From: Anarhynchus alexandrinus
Taxonomy: Eukaryota > Chordata > Aves > Charadriiformes > Charadriidae
Reading direction: 5' to 3'
Assembly: GCA_008711295.1 (NCBI GenBank)
Contig: VUYV01000016.1
Coordinates: 7,558,073 to 7,622,072, forward strand
DNA length: 64,000 nucleotides
The position numbers were made by a program, and so were the translations under genes. A model generated the notes under the pieces. It ran no database searches. It had not been told where the DNA came from and saw nothing but the letters and a program-made list of their open reading frames with translations. Shown here in pieces: positions 24,251 through 37,565 of this stretch; the first letter of the stretch is position 1, and every line of letters starts with the position of its first letter.

Positions 24251-26836
24251 ATAGAAACCGGCAGCCTCTAGTGCTGATAGTTTCAAATGTTCATGGACGT
24301 ATATATTCTTAGATGTGCATATTGAAGGAAATGGAAAGGGAGGACTTCAAAGGAGCTGAGCTATTTGATCATGGAACGTTTTATTGTACAGTTAATTACG
24401 TAAAATAGGCTGAACTGAGATAGAGCTCTTAGTGACTTTTTTGCTGTGTGCATAATTAGATATACAGAGCTGTTTCCTCAGCTAGTGTCAGTCTGCTTAG
24501 CTCTAAGTCAATTTGCATCAGCTGAGAAGCTGGGCCCTGGTATTTGTGGAACCATTGACTGTTTATTATACCGGAGTAACACACAACCAAGTTCTGTACC
24601 CTAAGGAAATTTAGGCCAAGATGTACAAAGTAAGAAAAACGGTACTGTGTTCATTTTTAAAGTAATGATGGGCTAATCTCAACCTTCAGCACTTTTATTT
24701 GAAGCTTGTTAGAATTTATAGCAATTGGACATAGAAGTAAAGAACTAACGTGATGTTTTGGGGATGTACTTGCAATTTGGAAAGAAACTTGTGGTTGGAG
24801 GATTTTGGTCTTTGTAGGCTGATATCAGAAGGCAAAAAAATAGCAGGCATGGGAAAGTTTGGGAGGTGGGTGGGGGAAGACTGACCTCTGGACCTTTATC
24901 ACTGAGTAACAGAGGAGCAAAATAGTAAATGAAGAAATGGTAGTTGATAATGAACAGCCAGGGTACAATAACAGCACTCTGAATGCTCATGTTTGTTCTT
25001 TCAGAAGTGTTTTACATTCTGATAACATGGGGAAAATTATTTTTAGTGTCATCTTTTAAAATCAGTCTGGAAGCTTACATATGGAGAGTTTCTGTATTTT
25101 TCAAATGTAAGTTTGAGGCCAGTGATAGTCTGATGCTTCCTACAGCTGAAGACACACAGATCCCAAAAGAGTAGCAATCTTCTGTATTAATTAAACAATT
25201 TTAAAGCAGTTATTCCTTCAAATTGTGCTCAAGCTGTTCATGGATATTTTTAGCACTGTAGGTCTTGGAATGCCCTGTTTCTTGCACTCTGCTTTTATGT
25301 TCATCATTGCCAGAAACAGGGTTAACAGAAGCATTAAAAATATTTAAGAAAATACCAATGTCTAAGTCATTGGGATTAAAAGTCCTGTTTTGTTGAATTG
25401 AAAGAAATGAGTCTGTCCTGTCTTGGAGAGACCTTAATTCAAGAATTACAGACTTCCTTCAGCTGAGATGCTTGACTTTGTCATCACTACAGATGAGGTA
25501 GTGTTTCTGTGGAGAATGTATGCACTGTTTTCTCAGCACTCTACACCTAAAGAGTTGATGCTTTTCTGAGCAGGACAAAAACTGCAGACTGTGGCCAGTG
25601 CTTGGGTCTGGTACTGTGTGATGAGGTTAATGCATCCACAAATAATGGCTGTGCTCATTTAATTCCACTCAGAATAAGAAGAACTACCATTCCTTATGGC
25701 ATAAATAGTCAATTCTTCTGTTAGTTCTTAAATGCTGATGCTTTTTAATAATCTCAGAATAGTCACGTGATTGTCAGAATTGTATTCTCATGCACTGGGT
25801 AGGAATGGTTCATACAACTTTTGAAATAATTTAATCTCACTTTCATAATTATGTATGGGAATTCTGTAATGTTCTACATTCCTCTGTGGTGTCAAAGCAG
25901 TTTAGTTTAAAAGTTTACAATTCACCTAGTGATTAATGAAGTTACAGTCATTTACCTGAGAACTAATTCTGCTTTGAAAAGATGGTTTGCCTCACACTAA
26001 TTATTTCTGTATTGTCCTTATTTGCATCACAGGCATTTCACTGCTCTTCGTCTTAACTTATTAAATCTTTCTTGCTCATGCATGAATCTGGACAGCTGGA
26101 TGCCACTAATGGGGCAGCTAGTGCTACCCAGTGGTCTATAATCAACATTCTGTTGCCACACATTAGCATCACACTGCATGCCTAAAAGGACTAAAAATTT
26201 GATTTGTGAAGCAACAGCTGATTAGGGATGATTAACAAAAAGACTAGGGGGTGGTGGATATTGTGTAACGCTGCTTCCATCCTTTCAGAATCCAGCAAAG
26301 AATGGCATATCTGATATGTCAGTGTGAACAAAAATAGATGAACCATTATCTAAATGTTTTTAGCACTAATCATTTCTCAAAGGCTGTTTAAAACCAAACA
26401 CATTTAATAGCATTTAAATGAAAACAGAGGTGGAAATCATCATAAAACCATGATAAAGAAGGTATGTCTGTTTATTTTAAACAAAGCATAACAATTTGTT
26501 TTTCTTAAGTGTCAAGGCAACACAAGATGCCGTGATAAATATATGAAAATATTGTATTACTAAATGTACCTTAAATGCCTTCCTAAATACAAGAGGCTCC
26601 CACACATTGAGGTTGACTTGTTCATTTTGGATGTGGAATGAGATACACTGGGAAAACTAAGTTGCAACAAGCAATTGTGGATGACCACTGAAAAACACAT
26701 TCAGTGGTTTTAGTGTAACCTGATTATACCTTCATAATAGCTCCATTTCTTCAAACTGCTCCATATGCATCATCTGCACTGGTATTCAGGGCTGTTTCCA
26801 GTTTTGCAGTTTTGATTGGCAATGCTTTTCTTCATT
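24251..26836 (+). other. MACROD2: Downstream MACROD2 intron, third part
   Basis: AT-rich unique-looking sequence. A reverse-strand octamer ATTTGCAT lies at 26020-26027 within a stretch (25930-26240) of candidate regulatory sequence, and a 9-bp hairpin at 26684-26708. No exon or recognisable transposon. Confidence 0.75.
26684..26708. repeat. Perfect 9-bp inverted repeat
   Basis: ACCACTGAA, spacer AAACACA, TTCAGTGGT. CAGTGG-type ends occur in some DNA transposon terminal repeats, but no element body is seen between or around the arms. Confidence 0.6.
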
Positions 26837-26961
26837 AAAAAACAACAAAAAACCCTCAAAAAATCCCAAACCAACACCTCCCCCACAAAACACCAACCCA
26901 ATCTCCCCCTGCCCCCCAAAAAAAACCCAAACCAAAACCCAACCAAACAAAACCACCAAAA
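26837..26961 (+). repeat. A/C-rich low-complexity tract
   Basis: Almost free of G and T over 125 bases, with alternating A runs and C runs. Same class as 8443-8551 and 49451-49521. The 96-codon minus-strand frame over it is rich in Gly, Val and Phe because of this composition. Confidence 0.9.
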
Positions 26962-29900
26962 GCTTGTGTGAATCCAGCAGTTTCTCTTGCATGTCTCTTC
27001 TCATCCTGGAGACCTCAGTATATTTCTCTGTTAATCTTCTGCTCTTCTGCTGCAAATTGACCAGGAGAGGAAACAATTGTTTCCTCTCTTCTCTTGCTGA
27101 GGCGTGATTTTGAATGGAAAGTACTGATCATCTTTGCTACCTGTATTCAGCTGTTTGCTGGAAGAATCATTTGATTGGGAAGTGCTCTTTGCTGTGAGAT
27201 TTTGATAGTGTTCCCCTTATTTCAGATTCTTAGCCACCCAGGCTAAGAGTGGATGTAAGCAGCAGTTTGGAGAGTGGACAATATGGCATTTCCTCATTTC
27301 AGTAGTGCTGTAAGTCCAGACATGGTCTCCATTTACCAGGAATTACTTTTGGATTTTATTTTTCCTTTTTCCTCAGAAAAGAGGATGTGATATAGCAGTG
27401 TCTGGAAACAACCCATTTGAGAAGGGTTTAAAAAAACAAACAACAAAATATTTTTTTGTCATAAATATCAAAATATATATACAAAAGACATATATACAAA
27501 AAAATGATTTATATTACCCTCTTCCTTCTGTCATACTTCCACTGGTAACTACTAAAAAGGCAAAAATGTTTGCGTTAAAAATTGGGAAGAAAGTGAAATA
27601 TTAGTTGCTGCACTTTCAGTAATAAACCACATAGTGATGTGAATTACAGAGCTGTTGGTGCACTTCTGAGGTGACTATAGGGAGAGAAACCTAATGCAAT
27701 CAAAGTGTACATAAATAGCCTACTAATGTACAAATTGCTTCAGTTCATCATTGTAGTGGACATTATTAAGATAATTATTTTATCCTTCATGACTTGCTAT
27801 TCTATTGTCCTGTTATATAAATCAATCTGGTCTAATATGTTTTGAGGGACAATTTTCATCTTCTTGCAAAAAAAGTTTTATTGCAGAAGGCAGTCTTATT
27901 AAAGACTTGTCACTTCAGAGATCTGGTGACAATAAACGCTTGGCTGTTCATTTACTGGCAGGTCACGTTTCAGTTAAAAACAAAAGCAATGCAGGAAGTG
28001 GCATGTAAAAAAATTGGTTGTCTAGCTTGGTGCCTTGGCTTGTTCTATTTCTTGTCATTTTGTTTCAAATCATATCACGTTGGGCTTAAAACAATGTCTT
28101 CAGGACATTTTGTTTAACCTTCAGTAGTTCAGGAAGTACCACTGTAGCGTATACAAAATGCAGATCAAGATCCAAGTTGAAATTTGTTCTTGACCTAAGT
28201 CTTTTGTTTATGTCTTATCTTTTTTCTAGTCATTTGTTTAATTGAAAAACTGAATGTAAAATTATAAGCTGAGATAATAGTTCTGTGTTTCAGCAATAGC
28301 GTGCTCTCTTCTGCTCCCTCTTTCTAGTTCAGCTTCCAAGTGCTTTTGTGTGTTGAGAGTTGTGGATTGCTAGCCTGGGGCCACGTGCTACCGAGATAGC
28401 TGCGTGGTGGACAAAGGCAGGGTTTTTCAGTGGTGTAGAGGAGTGTTTTCTGGGAACCTTTGCTAGATTCACTCTGAAAGGCAGTCTAAATGAACCTGTG
28501 TTCTGCTGTGTTAGAAATGCATCTTTTGTTTCATTTCAAAAGGATTGTATGCGACCTCTCAGTTGAAGTATTTGTAAAATATGGTTGTTGACGTTTGGCT
28601 GTCTTGTTGAGACCTTGTCTGCTTAGAAGGTCTGGGGGATGTGTGGAGAGATGCTCTACGTATTACTGAGTAAAAGCAAGCTTCCATCCGTCTTTCCTTG
28701 GATGAATGATACTTGACACCTTAAATAAGGGTTTGGTTCAGATCAGTCCATTGTAGACATTTGTTTGACAAGTGAAAATGAGGTTGCCAGCTTTACAACC
28801 ATCCTTGCCTTGCAGACTGTTTGCCAGCTCTGTGAGGATTCTGGCCCATGCGGTCTCCTGCAGGGTATCTGTGTCCCTGTAAGACATTGTAAAACTTCAG
28901 GCTTAAGGCAAGGTATTAGAGCTGAGTTTCCCAAGAGGCGGCTACTGCTGCAAGGATGACAGAACTGTGCCCTGAAGGCAGGGAAGCATTTCCAGGTTAT
29001 GGTTAATTCTTTGCTATTTATGTATTACTCCTTGGGTTTTTTATGCCTTTCCCTATCTTAGGTGCCTTCCATATACCTACACAATATATACAAAGTTTGG
29101 GTGAAGAAAGTCCTTTTGTTTCCTCTTTTATTTTCACTACATATGCTGTATTAAAAACCAGGGAAGAGTTGTTAATACTTTGTAGACATCTATGTATGTT
29201 TTGTGCTTATATGTAAAGAGTTAAAATTGATGACTTGTGTCATCAAGCATGGTCCCTCTTTACCCCCAAATAGCAATTAAAATTTCAGCAAGCTTAGCAA
29301 GTACTTGGGGATAAAATATTTTTAAGTATATGTTCTACGATACAGGTCTTTGAGGGGAGCAAGGACTGAATTATGATTTTGTACTATATCAAGAGGGAAA
29401 TTAATATGTTGTGCGTAGGGTGTTGCACTCCCAGTGTCAGACCTTTGTTCCCTGTGATGGTCCATCCCACTGCTTGTGTAAAGGTGCCATATGGATGTTT
29501 GGGTCTTTTGAGTCTCAATTCCTAATAGACTCTTCCTATTTCACAAGACTACAGAAAAAGGTTTTCTCAAAAAAAAAAAAAGCCAAATTATATTGTTTAT
29601 TTGTGGGTCCTGATAAAGAAAATCACAAAACATGGAGTTGTATCAAGAAGACAGACAAAAAAATGACCTAAACATTTTCCAGGTGATTATGAGCAATCAC
29701 CATCTGTAACTTCCATTGCAAGCACACTGTTAAACATTTCGCCTTTCTTGTGGGCACATGGATCTTTCAACTATTGACTGAGCTTGTCACGTGGGAGAAG
29801 AAATATGCGGAGGTCGTGCTGACTTTGGAAGGCAACAAATTTAGCAGAAGTGAAACTCCAGTGAAAATCATGCTGGTGAATGTATACAAATGATTGGGTG

Positions 29901-32900
29901 ACTGAGGTGGTTTGAGTGACTTGCATACACCAAAGTAAACGTTGCAGCTCATCTTGGCCTTGGAAAGACTGAAACAGTTGCCATGTACGTGTTAAATCAG
30001 CTTTTTTGTGATTTATTAGGTTCACTAATTATAATCTGATTTATCTACGTGACTTCAGTAACACCTTTTGGACTAAACTGACCCAGTTCTCAATAATGAT
30101 ATGAACTTATACTCCATTGTTGTAGTACTAGTCATGCACAAGATTGGTGTCATTATAGAATATTTGTCAATAAATTTTGCAGATTATATTGTTTCTGGGG
30201 CAATAAGAATCAGTCAAGCAGTGCTAGCTGATTAGTCTGCAAGTACCAGTTGTAGATATATGTTTGAATGACTTGAGAAATGACAGTAGCAAACAGAAAA
30301 GATGATAAATAATATAATATTACAAGGTAATTATTTCTATGGCTTTTTTCTGTGAACTTCACCTGTGTTTTCTGAGGTCAGTGATACTCAGCTGTTGTTT
30401 AGAATAGAGTATATATAGATCAGCTATATTGTAGCTTTACTTTCAATGAAAATACATCAATAGAGAGGTCATAGGCTTGCTCACAGTGGAGCATTGGCGA
30501 ATACGTTTGGTAAAGTCTTTTGGGGAGGGAGATGGAGGCCTACAGTTTTGGGTGGATTGGGATGAACACATGTACACATATGTAACTGTTGTACTAAGCC
30601 TCAGGGTGATGGTTTTGAGATTTTAGGTCTGATTATTGCCAAAACACCTACAAATTTTGCATCCTAAATGGAAAAAATTGAAAATTACAATTTACTATGT
30701 GCACGGTATGGCAAGAACTGTAATGCTTAAGAGCAGGCAGCCCTAGAAAATTAGATCAAAAGCCATTCTCTGGAATTTAGGATTTTAATAGCAATTTGCA
30801 TCTTCAGAATGAAAATGGAAGAACATGAGGTATTGTTTATTATTGCAATTATAAGCACAATTAAAATGACAATAGGCAACAAGTTTAAGGCAGGTCTGCC
30901 AAAGTGCTCCACGTGGCAGCTCCTTATATTTGTCAGCAGTTCTGTTTCCAGAAGCATTTTGCTTTGATGAACAAATTCAGCAAATGAACGCTAATGTATT
31001 TGCATACAGCAAAACAGTAGTGACTGGCAGTTGTTGATAAAGATGCATCACCCTCTGGTTTTGTTCTTCCTCATCCAAATGGAGGTGAACAGGGAATGTG
31101 TAAGCTTTTTATCTCTTCCACATGGGTTGTCTTTGCTGTACAATGACAACACTGCAAGACTAGGGGCTCGTTTCTCGTTTTGTGAAATGGTGAAAAGAGT
31201 CAATTATTTCCAATGTTTCAGAGGCTGGTCTTCTCTAAGAATACTTAAAAAAGAAGAAAACGGCTACATATTAAAGGGCTCAATGGCTCTTCTTCAGTGT
31301 TTTTCTATACCTCCTTCCTCTCCTGTTTCCCCACATAGAAGTAAAGAAACAAAGCAGCAGCTTTCAGACATTAATCATGAACATTAATTATACTACTATC
31401 TTTGGCTTCCAGGACTGGGAGATTGAGGAATGTATTAACCATTTTGGCTTTTTGAAAATGGTTCGTTATTAATATGGGTAAGTTAGGAGTACTTGAGGGG
31501 CAGTGAGGGGAAGTACACATCAAGACTGTTCATTTGATTTTGGAATAAATATTTTATTTCATAAAGCACTCAATTACTTATGGGTAAAAAATATCTGTGG
31601 AGCATGTGGTGGCTAGGTCTTTATCTCAAAAGTTCCTTTTCTGGTCTAAGCAAGGCAAAATCTTTTCAATCTTGTATTAAAAGTTATTTTGGGGAATAAA
31701 CCATGATTCATGTAGTGCAAAGTTATGAGTTAGCTTATTGATTCTTTATAATTCTAATTATTTTTTTGATGTAGGACAAGATACCTTCAACATTTTGCAG
31801 CAGTAACACTTGCATAATAAAAGCTTTAACGAATGTGTTGGTTGTAAGGGACCTAAATGCAATCTCCCTTCTGAAGAAATCCTAAATGAAGACCACCTGT
31901 CATTATTATGGAAGGATGCTGCAATAAACTGATAATTACTTGTCCAGGCAGATTTATACTTTAACTTACTGATTCTTTTAGAAGCGACACAGAAAATATT
32001 TCTAGCAGATGCCAGTTTAAAATCATACCTAGACAGCAAGCCCTACTGTGAAAAAACATGATGTTGGATATGTCTTTTTCAGTAACATCAAAGATCCCTA
32101 GAGATAGGTTGTCAGGGAAGCTATTTAAATCTAGGTGCACCCGATCTACTTGTTGTAATAGAAAAGCAGGTTTTCCAAACAGTGGAAGAATTTGAATTTA
32201 AACTTTAACTGTAGAATAAAATATATGAAAGAATAGTTTTAATAAAATAAGTGAAGACAATACACAAATGAAGAAAGCTTCTCACCACTGAAGCATGGTT
32301 ACAATATCAGTGCCACTTCCCAGCTCGTGTCAGTGAAGCTTGGAAGCTTTGTCATACGCGAAGACCTGGCTCTATCATCTAGTATATAGCCTGTACAGAG
32401 AGCTAGAGGCTCTTACACCCTGTCAGAGTATGGTAGTGTCTATATCTCTGCAGTTTCCCATTGCAGAACTGTATACTACTAAATTTCATGAAAGAACTGG
32501 ACTGTGATGTTGGGTTGTGTCATGTAAATGAAATTCCCTTCAATTGAGTAGGTGGGGATTTGCTATTTTTTCAGGTTTTTTTCTTTGGTTTTCAGTTTAA
32601 CCATCTCAGCTTAGGCACAGATAATTTAGCATTTCACTTTGCAGAGTATACAACTGGAATGAACAGTCTAGTTTGTTTTTTTTTTATAATCTCATAAAAC
32701 TTTTCCTTTTATTTGTAACAAGAAACCTATTTTGGTGTTCAGGGCCATTCTTGAATAAGGTTTATGAATTTCATCTGATTAATTTTATCTTCCTTAATGA
32801 GTTTTCCTAATCAAAAGGTTAGAGTTCAAAAGCAACATAGCTTCTATTTTAAGCTAACAAACAGCTGAGTAAGTTTAAAAAAAAAATGCAAATTTGTACA

Positions 32901-34098
32901 GCTTAGCACACTTTCTCTTTTATTGTTGATGCTGGTGAGCAGTGTTTAAGAGCATGGTTTTGAGAGAGAGCCACTTGAATCTGGACCTAACACTGACAAA
33001 TGTGCTGTAGGGCATTACTGCTATATTGTAGGAAGTTCTCCATGCTTCCAGACAAGGCATACAAGACCTTTTGCACTACTAGGTAAGGAGGATGTTGTCT
33101 GCAAGTATTTTCTTCCTCTTGGTACTTACATCCCTGCAGCGTAACAAAAGGCTGTAAATGGACAATAGAGTGGAGTCATCAGTGAATGATTCTCTTTTAG
33201 CTACAAGTATGTCACACTATTTTTATAATTTCCTGAAGGATTATTAAAATGTCCCTTGAGGCCTAGAGGAAACTGCTGAAGTTTTGGGATAGTTTTCTAT
33301 CCCTTTTTTCTGCATTGGTTTAGGCGGATACAGCTTGTAACTCTATCTGAAAAATAAAGATAAAATGTACATCTGGATTGTATGGGGTGGAGGATGTTGT
33401 GGTTTCAGTTCTTTGTTTAAAAATAGTTTATTTTTCTATGCTGAAAGTCTCCATGGATCTGAGTGTCTCATGTATTATGTTTTGATAACTCTGAAAATTG
33501 TCTATTCTGATTAGAATGCATTTGTATGGATAGGCATGATGCTCCAAAGATTAGAGGGTGGTTTTAACAGACATAGTTTGGTTGAAATCAGTAGCTATTT
33601 CAGTGGGTTTTTTTTTTCCCCACTAGTTCAAGATCTTTCCCAAAACACTCACTCAGTTGCCGTATTATTCGTATTGGCCAGATATACACACACCTCCGTT
33701 TCCTGCAGCTAAAGACACTGTTTGCACAGGTAGAACAGCAGAAAGGGTGATTGCCCACATCTGAGAAGAAAGCTGCAGCTGACATTTTGTATCAGTTCAC
33801 ACTTCAAATAATCTGCTGCAGCGGGTTCGATTTTTCACTTGTCTCTGAGCATTCCCTATTGCTGGGGAGGACTGTACTGAATGGCACTGTGCAGGAGAGA
33901 CTCCCTTTTTCCTGAACAGGTGAACTGCAAGACTGTGGCCACTGCAGAAGTTTTCCTGCATTGAGCTACATAAGATGGGCTTGCAAGCTGCCAGGGTGTT
34001 CCTGCAGCGCCTTCGTTCATGTCTGTTTAGAAGCAATGTGTAGGTTATCTTGCCATAGGATGATTTACTTTAAAATACTGGTTTCTTCCCTTGCCAGG
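26962..34098 (+). other. MACROD2: Downstream MACROD2 intron, fourth part
   Basis: AT-rich. Holds an A/T-rich patch with a doubled ATATATACAAAA word near 27473-27500, an A13 run (29569-29581) and T runs (32676-32685). A 118-codon frame at 31031-31387 has no family resemblance or splice context and is taken as chance. Nothing else recognised. Confidence 0.75.
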
Positions 34099-34175
34099 GT
34101 TTGGTTTTGGTTTTCTGTGGGTTTTTTTGTTTGTTTGGTTGGGGTTTTTTTTGTTTTTTTTTTTTATATATTTTC
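34099..34175 (+). repeat. T/G-rich low-complexity tract
   Basis: GGTTTGGTTTTGG passing into long T runs with single G interruptions, complementary in type to the A/C-rich tracts. Confidence 0.85.
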
Positions 34176-37100
34176 ATCATCCCTATGTTGAGATTAACAT
34201 GAAATCTAGAAGAAACCTCAGTCAGAGAGAAGTCTCTTAGGTAGACATTCAGGTAGCATCTAGTGTCAACGCTACCCTTATGCTTAGTAAAATCCCTTTT
34301 AGTTTTACTCTATGTTCATTCTCTTATCAGTTTGAGATGCTTTTATAATATTGTTGTCATCTTCCAGGATGTAAGGGATAGGGAGTAACATCTATAAAAA
34401 TACAATGATTCAGTGGTTAAATAATACTGACTGAAATTTGGATTTATTACCAGAGGTTTTGAAACTTTGCCATTAGCCCCTAAGTTGAGGATGAATGCAG
34501 TGCATACAGGTAAATATTTTACTCAAGTTTTTAAGTCTTGTCAAGCAGATCTCTTACACCTAGGAGCCAAAGTCCTATTAACTTTCAGTGAGAAATCTCA
34601 AAAGCTTTCCATGAGACTTGGTGTCCGGAATGACTAAGTAACTTCTGGAAATGTAATTGAAGCTCCTAGACAGTGAAGTACTTCTGACAGTTTTACTTTG
34701 GTTGGACTTGGATACCTCGCATGGAAATACAAACATGCCTGAACTGCCAAGACTGTGCCTCAGTAATTGTTGCCGTATGTCCACTGTCACTTCTAGTCTA
34801 AGGTTGCTCCCACCAGTATCATCTATGATGGTGCTACTACATTGTAGGCTGGTTTGTTGGCATTGTGCATAGGAGAAAATCGGCATACCTTAAAGCAAAA
34901 TGATAGCGCTGTTATTTTAGAAGGTCACCTAACATCTTTTTGGCATCTGGCATTTATAAATTAAATAAGGAACCCTTCAAAATGACATTTTGGGTAATGA
35001 AAACTAAACTGGCCTGGTACATACCCATACAGAGCTGTACCAATGCCAAAGCACGTCAGTGCTTTTCTGTGGGATCAGTGACATTTAAGACCCGATGTTA
35101 TGAAACCATCAGTCAGAAATTCAGGCCTTCCACTAAAGACAAGTTGGCAGTCATTACTTTGTGGTGCTCTAAATGCAGATTTCTCTAAATCTTTCAACTT
35201 ATGTTTGGGTCTAGTAAGTGCTCTTCCTAAAATGGCTGTAACTTACAGAGCAGGTTTTGTGGTGACAGGTGTACGTTGGCCCATTGGGCCTATTTGGCCA
35301 TCGCAGTGGTTGACATCCATGGTTGGCAACTGTCAGGTCCCTTGGCATGGATGAGTGCTTTGGGGTGGCATGAAGCTGGCATTATTTCACCATTTTTGAC
35401 TGCTTCCATTAGCAGATAAGGCTGCACTAACAGATGTGACTGGCTCATGGATGGTCTCAGAGGAATCCCTGGTGTAAATTTATTACGTTAGGTTTGTTTC
35501 CAGGTTACCCACAGCCTGTTTCCAGTACTGGAACAATCAACATTGTTTATATGAAGCAACTTATTCAAGTATGTTTTATTTTAAAAGTAAAGACCCTCTG
35601 AAGTAGCATATTGTATCTTTTTGTGCATAACAATGAAATGCGACTGGAGATTTGGCTCAACCGAAATGAACCGTTTAAATGACTTAGAGCAGGACAGCTC
35701 ACTGAACTATATACAAAAACCTTCTTATTGTGAAATAGCATCTTTTCAGCAGAACATATGCAAAATATTTGGCAGCTTTTTAACCAACTACACTGCATTG
35801 CCATTGCACTCTGCCTCTTCTAAGTTTCTTTACTTGATTTATGGTTTCCTGAATTGCTGAGGCATCAGTCTATAGATGTTGTAATATTTTTTTTAACCAA
35901 GTCCCACCAAATTCAGTGAAGCTGTGTACAGAAGTGGAGATTCCCGCACACACGTATTCTTACAGTGAAGCATTTCTTTAATTTGCCCTTTGTTTCCAAG
36001 CAGGTAGAATTTTAATCAATGTATTTATTATTAGGGAGGCTTGAGCTTAAGGAGAAATCCAATCAGATGATGTTCTCTTCATTGAGAAAGCATTTATCAT
36101 TTGGCTATGCAACTGTCCAGGATGCTGGAAAATTATGACTTTTGGCAAAGGTACAAGAAACACATTGGAAGATGAAAGAATTGCATGGTATGCTCACAGT
36201 CCAGTTAATACCTCTGTGCCTGTAAATCAGTGGTACAAGGTAAATATTAAGCTGCAAATCGGCTACATGAGACCCCTGTTGATCATCTAATGTAATCCTG
36301 ATAAACTGTTTAGTTCTCTGTTGTAAGCAGATCTTTCTCCTAGACTGTCATCCAAGCTCCTCTTCTTCCTGAGTTTTAAGAAGTAAGAAAACAATAAGGT
36401 ATTTTTTCCTAAGTTTGGTTGCTCAGAGAATCGACCCCTCAGGATTGCTGGGCACGTGCAGAACAGCTTGGGGGAATAAATCTCTTGCCTTTATGAATCT
36501 GTGGAGCACTTGTTGCTTTTTCTGGGAAGGTTCAAGCCCTTCAGGCAGGCAAAAGCGGCCAGCCTTTTACATCTGTTCAACTCTTACTTCTCCAGTTTTT
36601 CATTTAAGTCCATCACTCTGCAGTGGTCCTTTAAGCTTAGATGAAGCCATCTGCTGACTGTGTTTCACAGGGCAGAGAAAAGTGTGTGTGCATAGATGGA
36701 TAAACATTTCATAAACTTGTTATACTTTTCCTCACATTTGATAATAAATGTGGATTAGCCCTCTTTGGGGAGTTAGCAACAGAGGAAATGGTGAAAATTC
36801 ATGATTTAGCAATCTGTGCCCCGTTGGCTGCACTAAAGTAAAAAAAAATGGTTTGCAAATCTTTGTAAATGTGCTTGTAGCTTTGAGATGTGTGTTTGTC
36901 AAATATTTGGATTATGTCTTTGTATATTATCTGTGCTTTCAAACTGATAGCTTCTATGGATTTGGCATAGAAAGAAGGATTTGATTGATTTGTGATGTCA
37001 CTGTCATAAAGATTCACGCTGAGTAACTGATTCTGTAGCGTTTAACACCAGTTCAAAAATGTTAACATACAAAGTAAAAGGCAAAGTTATATTTTTTGCA

Positions 37101-37546
37101 ATGAATACTTTGTTAAAGAAATGTCCATAGTCTTAAACATTATCAGTAGAATTGAAATTATGGAAGCTACCTTGGAAGCTAAATAAGCTATAGTGTTTCT
37201 TAGAGCTCTACAAGCATAATAGCTGCACTCGCAGTTTTTGTGTCAAAGCATGACCATCTCCAGTGTTTTGCTGTTAACAATCTGTCAGAGACTGTTCCTT
37301 TTTCTTTCTGAGGGTTCATACCAAACTATGTTACTGCTGGACCTAAATACTTGAAGTAGTCTGCCCATTTCTCATGAATTTATTAGTATTCATTATGTCC
37401 TCTGTCTTGGAATATATAATCCAATAACATCCTTAGCAATTACATAAATGATCATCTTTAAAATATGCTGAAATAGTTTTTTGCGTTAGACTTTATCCTC
37501 TAAGTTTCCTCCTCCCTCCCATTTCTGAGTATTGTTTCTTAGAAGG

Positions 37547-37565
37547 TATTCTATTCTATTCTATC
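37547..37565 (+). repeat. (TATTC)n microsatellite
   Basis: Almost four perfect copies of TATTC. Short enough to be of interest only as a length-variable marker. Confidence 0.85.

Noticed and set aside
26611..26645. GAG followed by GTTGAC, like the expected exon junction
   Set aside because: No pyrimidine tract, and the peptide departs from the macro domain after two residues.
31031..31387. 118-codon open frame on the + strand
   Set aside because: No recognisable domain, no splice or promoter context; chance frame.
33822..33836. GGTTCGATTTT, a box B-like word
   Set aside because: The second half of box B is missing and there is no box A at the proper distance.
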